64,000 nt of DNA from assembly GCA_017407995.1 (NCBI GenBank), contig JAFQVM010000023.1:1-64000 (forward strand), read 5' to 3'. The translations under genes were made by a program, and so were the position numbers. Positions 1 to 7,955 of the stretch are shown here, one piece after another. The notes below the pieces were generated by a model. The model did no database searches and was not told the DNA's origin. It saw only the letters and a program-made list of their open reading frames with translations. Within the stretch, counting starts at the first letter, position 1; the number at the start of each line of letters is the position of its first letter. The stretch is from Clostridia bacterium. GTDB taxonomy: Bacteria; Bacillota; Clostridia; Oscillospirales; Acutalibacteraceae.

Positions 1-9
1 ATACCACGC

Positions 10-39
10 AAAAATACCCCCGAAAATCGGGGGTATTTT
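10..39 (-). terminator. Intrinsic terminator after tRNA-Leu(CAG)
   Basis: A GC-rich hairpin (arms ATACCCCCGA / TCGGGGGTAT) is followed on the minus strand by a T run. It lies just past the CCA end of the minus-strand tRNA-Leu(CAG) gene. Confidence 0.8.
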
Positions 40-43
40 CACA

Positions 44-130
44 TGGTGCGGATGACGGGAGTTGAACCCACATGAAATTGCTTTCACTAGAACCTGAATC
101 TAGCGCGTCTGCCAATTCCGCCACATCCGC
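44..130 (-). tRNA. tRNA-Leu (anticodon CAG)
   Basis: On the minus strand this folds as a class II tRNA with acceptor arms GCGGAT/ATCCGC, a long variable arm and an encoded CCA end. The anticodon stem CTAGA/TCTAG encloses the loop TTCAGGT, which gives anticodon CAG, decoding CUG. It lies downstream of a second tRNA-Leu on the same strand. Confidence 0.93.
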
Positions 131-210
131 ATATTTTGTTTTGTCCTTTATTTTTACACGGTAAGGACCGCCGAGGGTGGAGCTAAACACTCTTTTCACC
201 GATAAGTTTG

Positions 211-232
211 GCGGGTCCGTTTGGACCCGCCA
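211..232 (-). terminator. GC-rich hairpin after tRNA-Leu(GAG)
   Basis: The arms GGCGGGTCC / GGACCCGCC form a strong hairpin directly after the CCA end of the upstream tRNA. There is no clear T tract on the minus strand, so it may be a terminator or a processing hairpin between the two tRNAs. Confidence 0.5.
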
Positions 233-316
233 TGGTGCGAGAGACGGGACTTGAACCCGTACGGGATTACCACACGCCCCTCAAACGTGCGCGTCTGCCG
301 ATTCCGCCACTCTCGC
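233..316 (-). tRNA. tRNA-Leu (anticodon GAG)
   Basis: Minus-strand class II tRNA with acceptor arms GCGAGAG/CTCTCGC and encoded CCA. The anticodon loop TTGAGGG in stem CACGT/GCGTG gives GAG, decoding CUU/CUC. It is transcribed ahead of tRNA-Leu(CAG), so the two could share a transcript. Confidence 0.93.
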
Positions 317-330
317 TCGGAACGTTGATT

Positions 331-359
331 ATTATAGCAAACGCATACCTTTATGTCAA
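331..359 (-). promoter_or_regulatory. SigA-type promoter of the tRNA-Leu pair
   Basis: Minus-strand reading gives consensus TTGACA (359-354), a 17-nt spacer, then consensus TATAAT (336-331). It sits 14 bp upstream of the mature 5' end of tRNA-Leu(GAG). Both hexamers are perfect, as expected for a stable-RNA promoter. Confidence 0.8.
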
Positions 360-396
360 TACTTTTTTTAAAGTTTTTTACTTATTTTTTATTAAT

Positions 397-2004
397 TTAT
401 TCCTCTAAAAATCCACTGGTTTTCAGGGAATCCGCTATCTTCTTAAACACCGGCGCACAGTCCGAGGCACCGCCAGAACCACGCTCTTTCATCACCACTA
501 CCACATACCTCGGTTTATCTGTCGGAAACCATCCCGCAAACCACGTGTTATACAGTTCTACTCCGTTTTCAAACGTACCTGTCTGCGCTGTTGCAGTCTT
601 CCCCGCTGCGGTACAAGCATCAGGTTTTGCTCCGTTGCCGTTACCATTCTCTACCGCACTTTTAAGAAATACTGATAGCATTTCCGACGTTTCCTGTGAC
701 AGCACTTGCTCCCCCGCACGTTCTTCGTGAGCAAAGTTTTCTCGCTCTGCGTCAACCGTCTTTTCTATCAAGAAAGGCTCCTTATACACACCTTCCGATG
801 CTATTGTATTCATATAAGCGCCTATTTGCAGCGGAGTTGCCAATAAACTGCCCTGTCCGAATGACAAGTTAGCTACCGCTGCCGGTGAATCCAAGCTATC
901 CGCCTGCGGCAGATTTCCGGGTGAGGCTTCTATGCCGCTGCACAGCTCTGTCCCTCTGCCGAATCCCAGCGCCGACAAAGTACTTACAAGCGACTCTTTA
1001 TCCATTTTCTGCGCAAGATATATAAAATAAGAGTTGCATGATTTTTCAATTGCGCCCCTCATATCCACTGTACCGTGCGCACGATGCTCATAACAGCCAA
1101 ACTCTACCCCGCCAACCTCTATGCTGCCTGTGCAATCATAAGTTATATTGTAGCTCAAGCCCTGCTCAAGCGCAGCCGCCGCTATTGCAGGCTTAAAAAC
1201 TGAGCCTACCGCAAACGCACACAACGCTCTGTTTACAAACGGCGAATTTTCAGCGTTAAGACTTCCGGCTACGTTTGACGGGTCATAAACGGGTCTGCTT
1301 GCCATAGCACGTATTGCACCCGTTTCATGGTCTAAGACCACTACAGACCCTATGCCTACACCGGACGAGTCCATACATGCTTCAACTATCTTCTGTATTT
1401 CTAAATCAATCGTCAGATAGACACCGGCAGATTTATAGTCGCTGTCAATACGTTGTGTTATTTGCGCTCCGCTGAGAGTCCTACCCTGTGCATCTGATGC
1501 AAAAACAGCACTCAAACAACGGCGATTAGCAGACAACAGCTTGTCAAAACTTTTTTCAAGACCTGCTACACCCTCACCATCTGAACTCGTATAGCCTATA
1601 AGATGGGCTGCGGGCTGATTGTAGCTGTAGCGGCTTACAGTCTCTATTATTTGAATATCTTCACAATTAATATTAGGTGTGTCTACCAACACAACAGCAG
1701 GATATCCCTTACTGATTTTTTCCTTTACCGTCTCAAGCTCTCCCGAATCAAGTACATCAGACAGTGCAGAAAGAGCCTTTGCAGTCGGTTTTACTGCGGC
1801 AAAATACAGCGGCTGTGTGTTAGTTATAAGTCTGCCGTTACAATCATATATTGGTGCACGCTCGTCTGACACCTCTATACTTTTAGTATTATTCAACGAT
1901 GCGTCTGCCGCATATTCACCGGTTGTGAGGCTGACTATTCGCAAACTCACTATGCCCATAAGCAAACAAAATACAAAAAACACACTTACCGCTCGCTTAC
2001 CCAA
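397..2004 (-). CDS. Class B penicillin-binding protein (transpeptidase)
   Basis: A membrane-anchored D,D-transpeptidase that would cross-link peptidoglycan outside the membrane. An N-terminal membrane segment (about residues 5-25) is followed by a short PBP dimer-like region and a transpeptidase domain. The catalytic motifs are SVFK (S268), SCN (about 322) and KTA (K469) within GKTATAQTG. The third motif is KTA rather than the usual KTG. At 535 aa it is short for the PBP2/SpoVD class. I chose the TTG start at 2004 because GGAG lies 8 nt upstream; the GTG at 2013 overlaps that site. The final residues run to just before the tRNA promoter. A role in division, elongation or sporulation cannot be told from the sequence. 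Confidence 0.85.
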   Translation of the reverse strand: MGKRAVSVFFVFCLLMGIVSLRIVSLTTGEYAADASLNNTKSIEVSDERAPIYDCNGRLITNTQPLYFAAVKPTAKALSALSDVLDSGELETVKEKISKGYPAVVLVDTPNINCEDIQIIETVSRYSYNQPAAHLIGYTSSDGEGVAGLEKSFDKLLSANRRCLSAVFASDAQGRTLSGAQITQRIDSDYKSAGVYLTIDLEIQKIVEACMDSSGVGIGSVVVLDHETGAIRAMASRPVYDPSNVAGSLNAENSPFVNRALCAFAVGSVFKPAIAAAALEQGLSYNITYDCTGSIEVGGVEFGCYEHRAHGTVDMRGAIEKSCNSYFIYLAQKMDKESLVSTLSALGFGRGTELCSGIEASPGNLPQADSLDSPAAVANLSFGQGSLLATPLQIGAYMNTIASEGVYKEPFLIEKTVDAERENFAHEERAGEQVLSQETSEMLSVFLKSAVENGNGNGAKPDACTAAGKTATAQTGTFENGVELYNTWFAGWFPTDKPRYVVVVMKERGSGGASDCAPVFKKIADSLKTSGFLEE

Positions 2005-2060
2005 GGCTATCACTCCAAAACATTTTTATTTAGCTTTGGCTGTTTTAGCGGTGAAAATAC

Positions 2061-2093
2061 AACAGGTCTGTGAATACTTATCACAGACCTGTT
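2061..2093 (-). terminator. Terminator after the U32 gene
   Basis: A perfect hairpin (AACAGGTCTGTGA / TCACAGACCTGTT) lies between the U32-family gene and the PBP gene, followed on the minus strand by a short T-rich stretch. Confidence 0.7.
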
Positions 2094-2096
2094 ATC

Positions 2097-3347
2097 TTAT
2101 TTATCTATTACTCGTCTGACAAAGGCGCCTAATGGAATATCTATATCGCAATCAAACGAAAAATCGGACATCGGATTGGGTGCAACATCGACCGTCTCGC
2201 CATACTCATTTTTTAGGTTTTTGACAACTATCTCGGTCGGTTCTTTACCTCGATTTATAATCTCAAGGGTATCGCCCTGGAAGAAACGGTTGCGCTGGTT
2301 GACGGTCACTCTGCCATCCTTACATTCCTTTACAACAGCAGCTACTTCCCACTCACGGATATATCCGCCATCATAATAAACCTGCGCATCCTGCATGGGT
2401 GAACCGAAGTAAAAGCCGGTGCAATAGCCCCTGTGACTTATTTTATAAGGCTCCTGCACAATCCAATCAGATGGCTTAAAATCTGCTGACGGATTCTTCA
2501 TATACTCGTCAATAGCGCAGCGATATGCATTAGTTACAACAGCCGTATAATACTCCGTCTTTGCCCTGCCTTCAATCTTAAAGCTCGTGACACCCGCATC
2601 AATAAGCTGAGGAATATGTTCTATCATGCACATATCCTTGGAGTTCATAATATATGTACCGCTCTTCGTCTCCTCAACGGGTATATATTCATCAGGCCTC
2701 GTCTTTTCCACAAGATGATACTGCCATCGGCACGGCTGAGAACAATCGCCCTTATTGGAATGTCTGCCTGTGAGATAGTTTGAAATCAAGCATCTGCCCG
2801 AATATGACACACACATAGCACCGTGAACAAAACATTCAAGCTCCATGTCCTGAGGCATACCCTTTTTCAAGTCGGCAACCTCTTTCATTGAGAGCTCTCG
2901 GGCACTGACAATTCGCTTTGCGCCAAGGTCATAGAGCATCTTTGCCGATTCGCTGTTGGCAACTCCCGTCTGTGTGGAAATATGTATTTCCACATCAGGT
3001 GCATACCTCTTTGCATATGACAAAACACCGAGGTCCGTTATTATAAAAGCATCCACGCCCGATGCAGCCGCATTCTCAAGAAAGCTCGGAAGCTCTGTCA
3101 GCTCTTGTGTATTAGGTATAATGTTGCAAGTAAGGTACACTTTGACACCATTTGAATGGGCAAACTCTACCGCCTTTGACAATGTATCATCATCAAAATT
3201 CGGCGGCGCCGCACGCATTCCAAAACGTGTGCCTCCCATATAAACTGCATCTGCACCGTAATACACTGCAGCTTTCAAGCGTTCAAAGTCGCCAGCAGGT
3301 GCAAGCAACTCAGGTTTTTTTATTTTTTCCACTGATTGATTCCCCAT
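2097..3347 (-). CDS. trhP: U32-family protein, probable tRNA 5-hydroxyuridine synthesis protein TrhP
   Basis: Members of this U32 group (YrrO/TrhP in Bacillus, YegQ/TrhP in E. coli) support prephenate-dependent hydroxylation of U34 in tRNAs; the old peptidase name is historical. The hallmark ECFVHGAMCVSYSGRC is near residue 170-185, and further conserved Cys occur in KGDCSQPCRW, consistent with metal or cluster binding. The N-terminus starts PELLAPAGDFERLKAAV with YGADAVY, typical of the TIM-barrel core. At 416 aa it matches the family. No good Shine-Dalgarno precedes the ATG at 3347; GTG at 3332 behind GGGGA is an alternative start. mltG ends about 50 bp upstream. Confidence 0.82.
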   Translation of the reverse strand: MGNQSVEKIKKPELLAPAGDFERLKAAVYYGADAVYMGGTRFGMRAAPPNFDDDTLSKAVEFAHSNGVKVYLTCNIIPNTQELTELPSFLENAAASGVDAFIITDLGVLSYAKRYAPDVEIHISTQTGVANSESAKMLYDLGAKRIVSARELSMKEVADLKKGMPQDMELECFVHGAMCVSYSGRCLISNYLTGRHSNKGDCSQPCRWQYHLVEKTRPDEYIPVEETKSGTYIMNSKDMCMIEHIPQLIDAGVTSFKIEGRAKTEYYTAVVTNAYRCAIDEYMKNPSADFKPSDWIVQEPYKISHRGYCTGFYFGSPMQDAQVYYDGGYIREWEVAAVVKECKDGRVTVNQRNRFFQGDTLEIINRGKEPTEIVVKNLKNEYGETVDVAPNPMSDFSFDCDIDIPLGAFVRRVIDK

Positions 3348-3352
3348 TTTTT

Positions 3353-3387
3353 AGGCGACGGGAATAAAATCCTGTCGCCCTAAATTA
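3353..3387. terminator. Hairpin between mltG and the U32 gene
   Basis: An imperfect inverted repeat (TTAGGCGACGGGA / TCCTGTCGCCCTAA) fills the gap between the two minus-strand genes. It lacks a clear U tract, so it may be a weak terminator or an RNA-processing hairpin just ahead of the U32 start. Confidence 0.45.
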
Positions 3388-3393
3388 GAATTA

Positions 3394-4773
3394 TTAGTTC
3401 TGGCTGAATGCCTTAAGCACGTTTGAATCATGCTCCCCCTTAGTCTTAGCCATATAGATATTTCCAAACTTGTCATGGCAGAAATAATAATAGCTAGTAT
3501 CAGAAGGATAAAGCGCTGCCTTTATAGCATCCTCACCAGGGTTGCATATAGGTCCGGGAGGCAGTCCCTGTGCAGAATAGGTATTGTATGCATCAGAATA
3601 CTTGTTTACAAGATTGATATCCGTTATCGGAGTGATATATCGCTTTACATAATCACGGGTTGAGTCACACTCAAGTCTGCCGTTGCTGCCTGCAGGATTC
3701 TTGAGTCTGTTATGAATAACCGATGAAACCAAGCCCATCTGGGTGTCATCAGCAGCCTCACGCTGAATTATAGACGCAATCGTCATTATCTCATCAACTG
3801 TATATCCAAGTTCCTTTGCACGTGCATCAAACTCGTCAGTCCAAGCATTATCAAACGCCTCAAGCAGACGTCTGATGGCCATATTTGCACTTTCACCCTC
3901 AAAGAAATCATATGTCGACGGGAACAAATAACCCTCAAGCCTATAAGTTCTGTTATCCGAGCCGGATACTCCGGAAAGGAATGGAAAATCAAATTCAGAC
4001 TCGCTGATAGCCTTATAAAAATATTCCGAATCACAAACTCCATATTCATCAAGTCGTTCGGCAATCTGAGGTATTGACCAACCCTCAGGGAACACAAGTG
4101 TAACAGTCCTTGGACCTGCCTGAACTGCTCTGAACTCATACAACATGCCCTCTAAACCCATATTGGGTTGGAGATAATAAACTCCGCTTATATAGTTTGG
4201 CTCCGGTGGACCCTTAAAAAGAACGCCTATTCTGTATGTTATCTGTTTAAAGGAATTGAGTCCGGAAGGCATCCCCGTTCCCTTTGCTGCTGCCGCAACT
4301 TTATAAAACACCTTGCAAAATACCTTATTCTTTACAAGGTCATTATCATGCAAAATATCTATTATTTCATTGGTAGTAGCACCCTCAGGTATGTTAACGG
4401 TTACTATCTCCGTACCACGGTTTATAGCCAAAGCATCGTTAAGACACGAAATAGCAATAAGCGAAAGGCACAAAGCTACCGTACATATAACAAGGACAAA
4501 AGCCACAAGTACTATTGTGTCCGAAGAATTCGAGCCGGTATTTTTACTTTTAACCGCAGTATTAGCCCTTGCAGAAGCAGGTTTTCTGCTCTTTTGTGTA
4601 GGATGATTTGAAAAATACACCTCACCCTTATATACAGGAGTATCATCCTGAGGTGTAGCTATTTCATTCTCATCTATATGAACAACAAAATTTTTCACCT
4701 TTTCTTTTCTGCTGGGCACACTTCCACCCGGCCTTATATCCGGCTCTTTATCAAGCTTAACAAAAAACTTCAT
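3394..4773 (-). CDS. mltG: Endolytic murein transglycosylase MltG (YceG-like)
   Basis: MltG cleaves nascent glycan strands at the membrane and terminates their elongation. The protein has a cytoplasmic N-terminus of about 85 residues, one membrane segment (about 86-108), a LysM-like part and the YceG domain. The catalytic Glu lies in IASIIQREA (E339), and the family signature LPPGPICNPG is near residue 405. At 459 aa it is a little long because of the basic cytoplasmic tail. The start is backed by GAGGAG 8 nt upstream. It is the second gene of a run with the cyclo-ligase 16 bp upstream. Confidence 0.92.
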   Translation of the reverse strand: MKFFVKLDKEPDIRPGGSVPSRKEKVKNFVVHIDENEIATPQDDTPVYKGEVYFSNHPTQKSRKPASARANTAVKSKNTGSNSSDTIVLVAFVLVICTVALCLSLIAISCLNDALAINRGTEIVTVNIPEGATTNEIIDILHDNDLVKNKVFCKVFYKVAAAAKGTGMPSGLNSFKQITYRIGVLFKGPPEPNYISGVYYLQPNMGLEGMLYEFRAVQAGPRTVTLVFPEGWSIPQIAERLDEYGVCDSEYFYKAISESEFDFPFLSGVSGSDNRTYRLEGYLFPSTYDFFEGESANMAIRRLLEAFDNAWTDEFDARAKELGYTVDEIMTIASIIQREAADDTQMGLVSSVIHNRLKNPAGSNGRLECDSTRDYVKRYITPITDINLVNKYSDAYNTYSAQGLPPGPICNPGEDAIKAALYPSDTSYYYFCHDKFGNIYMAKTKGEHDSNVLKAFSQN

Positions 4774-4789
4774 ATGTAGCTCCTCTCTG

Positions 4790-5377
4790 TCAGCCCTGTG
4801 AAATCACTCTTTTATCTGTAACAACTACGTCCGCTCGCCTGTCAAACCTGCCTCGTGGCAGCTCTTTATTCATGCAGCGTTCGTAACACAAACCCGCTGT
4901 CTCCCCTTTAAAAGCAGAGAGAAAACGGTCATAATAGCCCTTTCCAAAACCAAGACGGTATCCTTGCTCATCAAAGGTAAGCGCAGGAATAATGCACAGT
5001 CCGTTGCTATAGTCCTCAAACTTTTCACACTTTTCCCTTATCGGCTCAAGAATACCAAAGGTCCCCTTTTCAAGGTCATCAAATGAAGTTATATAATAAA
5101 ACTCCATCTCACGGGTACCCTCAACACATCTCGGAACTGCTACACGCTTGCCTCGCTTTAATGCATCCTCAATCAGTCTGCGGGTATCAACCTCAATATC
5201 GCTCGAAACGTAAACAAGAAGAGTCTGACATTCCCTGTACTTCCACAGATTTATTACTCTATTGAAAATCTGCCTGTCAGCACGCTCCTTCTCCTCACCT
5301 GCCATCTGACGGCGAATCTCCCTACAGGAGTTTCTGATATTCATTTTTACCTGCCGAATATCTCCGTTTACGAACAT
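4790..5377 (-). CDS. 5-formyltetrahydrofolate cyclo-ligase
   Basis: It would convert 5-formyl-THF to 5,10-methenyl-THF with ATP, recycling folate in the cytoplasm. Family signatures are visible: PALTFDEQGYRLGFGKGYYDRFL near residues 130-155, N-terminal RxxCREIRRQM, and the strand LLVYVSSDIEVDT. At 195 aa it has the normal length. The ATG at 5377 follows GAGGAG and overlaps the end of the DJ-1 gene by 10 nt, suggesting coupled translation. A second in-frame ATG at 5344 with a weaker site is possible. Confidence 0.9.
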   Translation of the reverse strand: MFVNGDIRQVKMNIRNSCREIRRQMAGEEKERADRQIFNRVINLWKYRECQTLLVYVSSDIEVDTRRLIEDALKRGKRVAVPRCVEGTREMEFYYITSFDDLEKGTFGILEPIREKCEKFEDYSNGLCIIPALTFDEQGYRLGFGKGYYDRFLSAFKGETAGLCYERCMNKELPRGRFDRRADVVVTDKRVISQG

Positions 5378-5910
5378 TGAAGAGACTCCTCTATCTTTTT
5401 CATTTTTTCTTCTCCTACAAAGCGTGCACCTATCGCTATACCGAATTTAACAGCACTGCCCATACCCTTTGCAGTTATAATATTCCCATCTTCAACTACA
5501 AAATCAGCAGAAACCTCTGCGCCCTCAAGCTCACCTTCAAACCCCGGGAAACAAGTAGCCTTTTTGCCTTTTAGAAGACCCTTGTGTCCAAGAATTGACG
5601 GTGCGGCGCAAATAGCGCAAATAAGCTTGTCCTGCTGAGCCATTTTATCAACAAACAAACTCACAACAGGAGATTTTTCAAGATTAAGTGTTCCCGGCAT
5701 ACCGCCCGGAAGAACAACTGCATCAACTGCATCATCAACTGACACAGCAGAATCCACTGTGTCGCAAATAACGGAAATCCCATGCGCACCTGTTATAACA
5801 TCGGAGCCAACTCCGACACAAACAGTCGGTATCTCCGCTCTGCGAAGTACATCTACAACAGCTAAAGCCTCTACTTCCTCAAAACCGTTTGCAAAGAAAA
5901 CATATATCAT
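5368..5910 (-). CDS. DJ-1/PfpI family protein
   Basis: A class I glutamine amidotransferase-fold protein of the DJ-1/PfpI type, 180 aa. The nucleophile elbow is ICAICAAPSILG with Cys about residue 101, and the early acidic residues in NGFEEVEA match the conserved Glu near the active site. Members act as glyoxalases, chaperones or deglycases; which applies here is not shown. The start at 5910 is chosen because AAAGGAG lies 8 nt upstream; a longer frame to 5940 has no such site. It overlaps the downstream cyclo-ligase start. Confidence 0.85.
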   Translation of the reverse strand: MIYVFFANGFEEVEALAVVDVLRRAEIPTVCVGVGSDVITGAHGISVICDTVDSAVSVDDAVDAVVLPGGMPGTLNLEKSPVVSLFVDKMAQQDKLICAICAAPSILGHKGLLKGKKATCFPGFEGELEGAEVSADFVVEDGNIITAKGMGSAVKFGIAIGARFVGEEKMKKIEESLQCS

Positions 5911-5932
5911 AACAAATCTCCTTTCAAAAGCT

Positions 5933-6811
5933 TTAACCAAGCGTTAAACCCATATAAGCGTTTTGCATATTTTCCATGCCTGCACGTGCCACAGAGTTAA
6001 GCGGCAACATCATAGCATTATATCTCGTTTTAAATTCATCAGCCGACAGCGGAAACATCAATGGTAGCCTGAAGAAGAACACATCACAACTTGTACTGTC
6101 AAGCAATGCTTTCGCCAAGGCACCAAAAGCTCCCCTGCGTGCTGCACACTCTCTTACAATGAGTTTTTCATTCTCCTCATAAAACAATGCATATGCCACA
6201 CAACGTCCGTCCTCAAAACACGCAACATCTTTTCCGTCACCCAAACGGTTTTCAAGTATGGCATACTTGAGTGCCTCCTTGCCCCACGCAAAACAATCAC
6301 ATGAGGACAAAGCCGCTGAACGAACCTTGAACATTTCATCGGCAGTTAACTCACCGATTTTCGCTTCTTCATCAGCAACAAACCTCAACTGACGGTGGCT
6401 GAGAAAAAGGGTCTTCTCCTCAAAAGCATTTTTATATCCATGCTTTGCATAATATGAAAACAAGCTCTCCTGTGCCGGTACAAGACATATAAAATCAATA
6501 CCTTGTTTACTGCAATGCTCTTTAGCTGCATCAAGCAGTTCCCCCATATAACCATTGCTGCGATAATCGGGATGTGTACATGCTCCATACAAATAAGCCG
6601 CTGAAAACACCTCGCCGTCCGCCTTCACTTCGCCCGGCAACAAAAAAAGCATCGAGCACACCGTTTTGTCTTCTCGTATAACAAGCGTCTCTTTTGGATT
6701 AAATCTGTTTTCGAAAAATCCGGATATATACTCGTCTTCATCTCCAAAACAGATTTTCCACAGCTCAGCAAGAATCTCCTTTTCACTTTGCTCCGCAAAG
6801 CCTATCGTCAT
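5933..6811 (-). CDS. GNAT-family N-acetyltransferase
   Basis: The first half shows a GNAT acyl-CoA fold: CSMLFLLPGEV strand, then ACTHPDYRSNGYMGELLDAAK (residues about 78-98), which is the R/Q-x-x-G-x-G/A pyrophosphate loop in the form RSNGYMG, then AQESLFSYYAKHGY. The roughly 140-residue C-terminal part is not recognised but also contains GNAT-like strands, so it may be a two-domain enzyme. The substrate is unknown. The ATG lies one base after the stop of the DUF2156 gene, implying coupling. Confidence 0.75.
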   Translation of the reverse strand: MTIGFAEQSEKEILAELWKICFGDEDEYISGFFENRFNPKETLVIREDKTVCSMLFLLPGEVKADGEVFSAAYLYGACTHPDYRSNGYMGELLDAAKEHCSKQGIDFICLVPAQESLFSYYAKHGYKNAFEEKTLFLSHRQLRFVADEEAKIGELTADEMFKVRSAALSSCDCFAWGKEALKYAILENRLGDGKDVACFEDGRCVAYALFYEENEKLIVRECAARRGAFGALAKALLDSTSCDVFFFRLPLMFPLSADEFKTRYNAMMLPLNSVARAGMENMQNAYMGLTLG

Positions 6812-6812
6812 A

Positions 6813-7697
6813 TTACTTTAACCTCGCAACAAATTTTTCAAGCAATATTTCAGGATAATATGAGAGCTTGGCACGACGCAAACCTTCTGACCCCGTATCA
6901 TCCTCACGGTTAACATATTTATACCCTGAAAGCTCACGTGCCGCAAACTCCCTGTTTATCATCGGATATGCACCTCTCACATCAGCATACGCTTTCTCGA
7001 CATGGGTGCAAAACATATCCTCGTTCATCTCTTCGCCAAAAGTGAACGCCACAACCTCGCCCGACACACGAAGCAGACCGCCTACAAAACCGAGCTCAAA
7101 AAAGTTTTCAAAGCTTTGGTTTATAGCTATAAGCTCCTCATCTATACTATCAGGGTCTTTTTCACGGTTTCGACGCTCCCATTCAGCATTCATCAATGCA
7201 CACTCCGCTATATTGTCCTTTGTTATCGGCTCATAACTCCAGTCATTATTACGCATGAAAGCTGCTATGTGATTACGCTTCGGGTGATATTTCTTCCCCG
7301 AAAGCTCTATAAGGTCACGTGTAGAATATATATAATCAAAACTGTCTCTTATAGGCTCAAACTCAAATCTGCCGGGAAACAGCTTGTCTATCTGTACAAC
7401 GCAATCAGAAACGAGTCCAAACATTTTAAACTTAATTCCACGCTCATTTGCATCCTCTATAAGGTCTCTTATGACCTCTTCCACATCGCCCTCCCCAACA
7501 GGACAGCAATAGCTTTGATACTCTCCACCGTTTAGTGAAACAAAAAAGCCTTTGTGGAATGCAATTCGTATATCATATACCGACTGCCAGATAAACACAT
7601 CTCCGAAACTATACTCACAGCCGTACTTTTTTGACTTTCTGAGCAGCGGCTCCACCCACTGCCTGTCCTCAATAACAGGAGGACGAAAATCTATCAT
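6813..7697 (-). CDS. DUF2156 domain protein (GNAT-fold, phosphatidylglycerol lysyltransferase C-domain-like)
   Basis: Resembles the DUF2156 family, which shares a fold with the catalytic domain of MprF/FemX-like aminoacyl transferases. Markers are CEYSFGDVFIW (residues about 28-38), KYHPKRNHIAAFMRN and the C-terminal EDDTGSEGLRRAKLSYYP. No membrane segment is present, so it is cytoplasmic. It heads a two-gene unit with the GNAT gene. AGGGAG precedes the ATG. Aminoacyl or acyl transfer is a reasonable inference; no substrate can be named. Confidence 0.75.
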   Translation of the reverse strand: MIDFRPPVIEDRQWVEPLLRKSKKYGCEYSFGDVFIWQSVYDIRIAFHKGFFVSLNGGEYQSYCCPVGEGDVEEVIRDLIEDANERGIKFKMFGLVSDCVVQIDKLFPGRFEFEPIRDSFDYIYSTRDLIELSGKKYHPKRNHIAAFMRNNDWSYEPITKDNIAECALMNAEWERRNREKDPDSIDEELIAINQSFENFFELGFVGGLLRVSGEVVAFTFGEEMNEDMFCTHVEKAYADVRGAYPMINREFAARELSGYKYVNREDDTGSEGLRRAKLSYYPEILLEKFVARLK

Positions 7698-7910
7698 AAA
7701 TAAAATCTCCCTATGAATGTTTGCCGTTACTTTAGAAGTCTGTTCGACAGAAGCTTGAGGACAAACTACCCGACTATAATATTCAAAATTATTATACCAT
7801 AAAATATAATTTTTTCAAGAGTGACAACTTACAAAGCCGGTCTTATAAAAATATCTTGAGTTCTTATTATTAGTTTTATACAAGAATATACATCATGCAA
7901 AATCTAAAAG

Positions 7911-7943
7911 ACAGCCCTGCACTAATGTGCAGAGCTGCCTTTC
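7911..7943 (-). terminator. Terminator after the 584-aa secreted protein gene
   Basis: The minus strand forms GGCAGCTCTGCAC-ATTA-GTGCAGGGCTGTC followed by TTTT, just past the stop of the secreted protein gene. Confidence 0.75.
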
Positions 7944-7955
7944 TAATTGCTATTT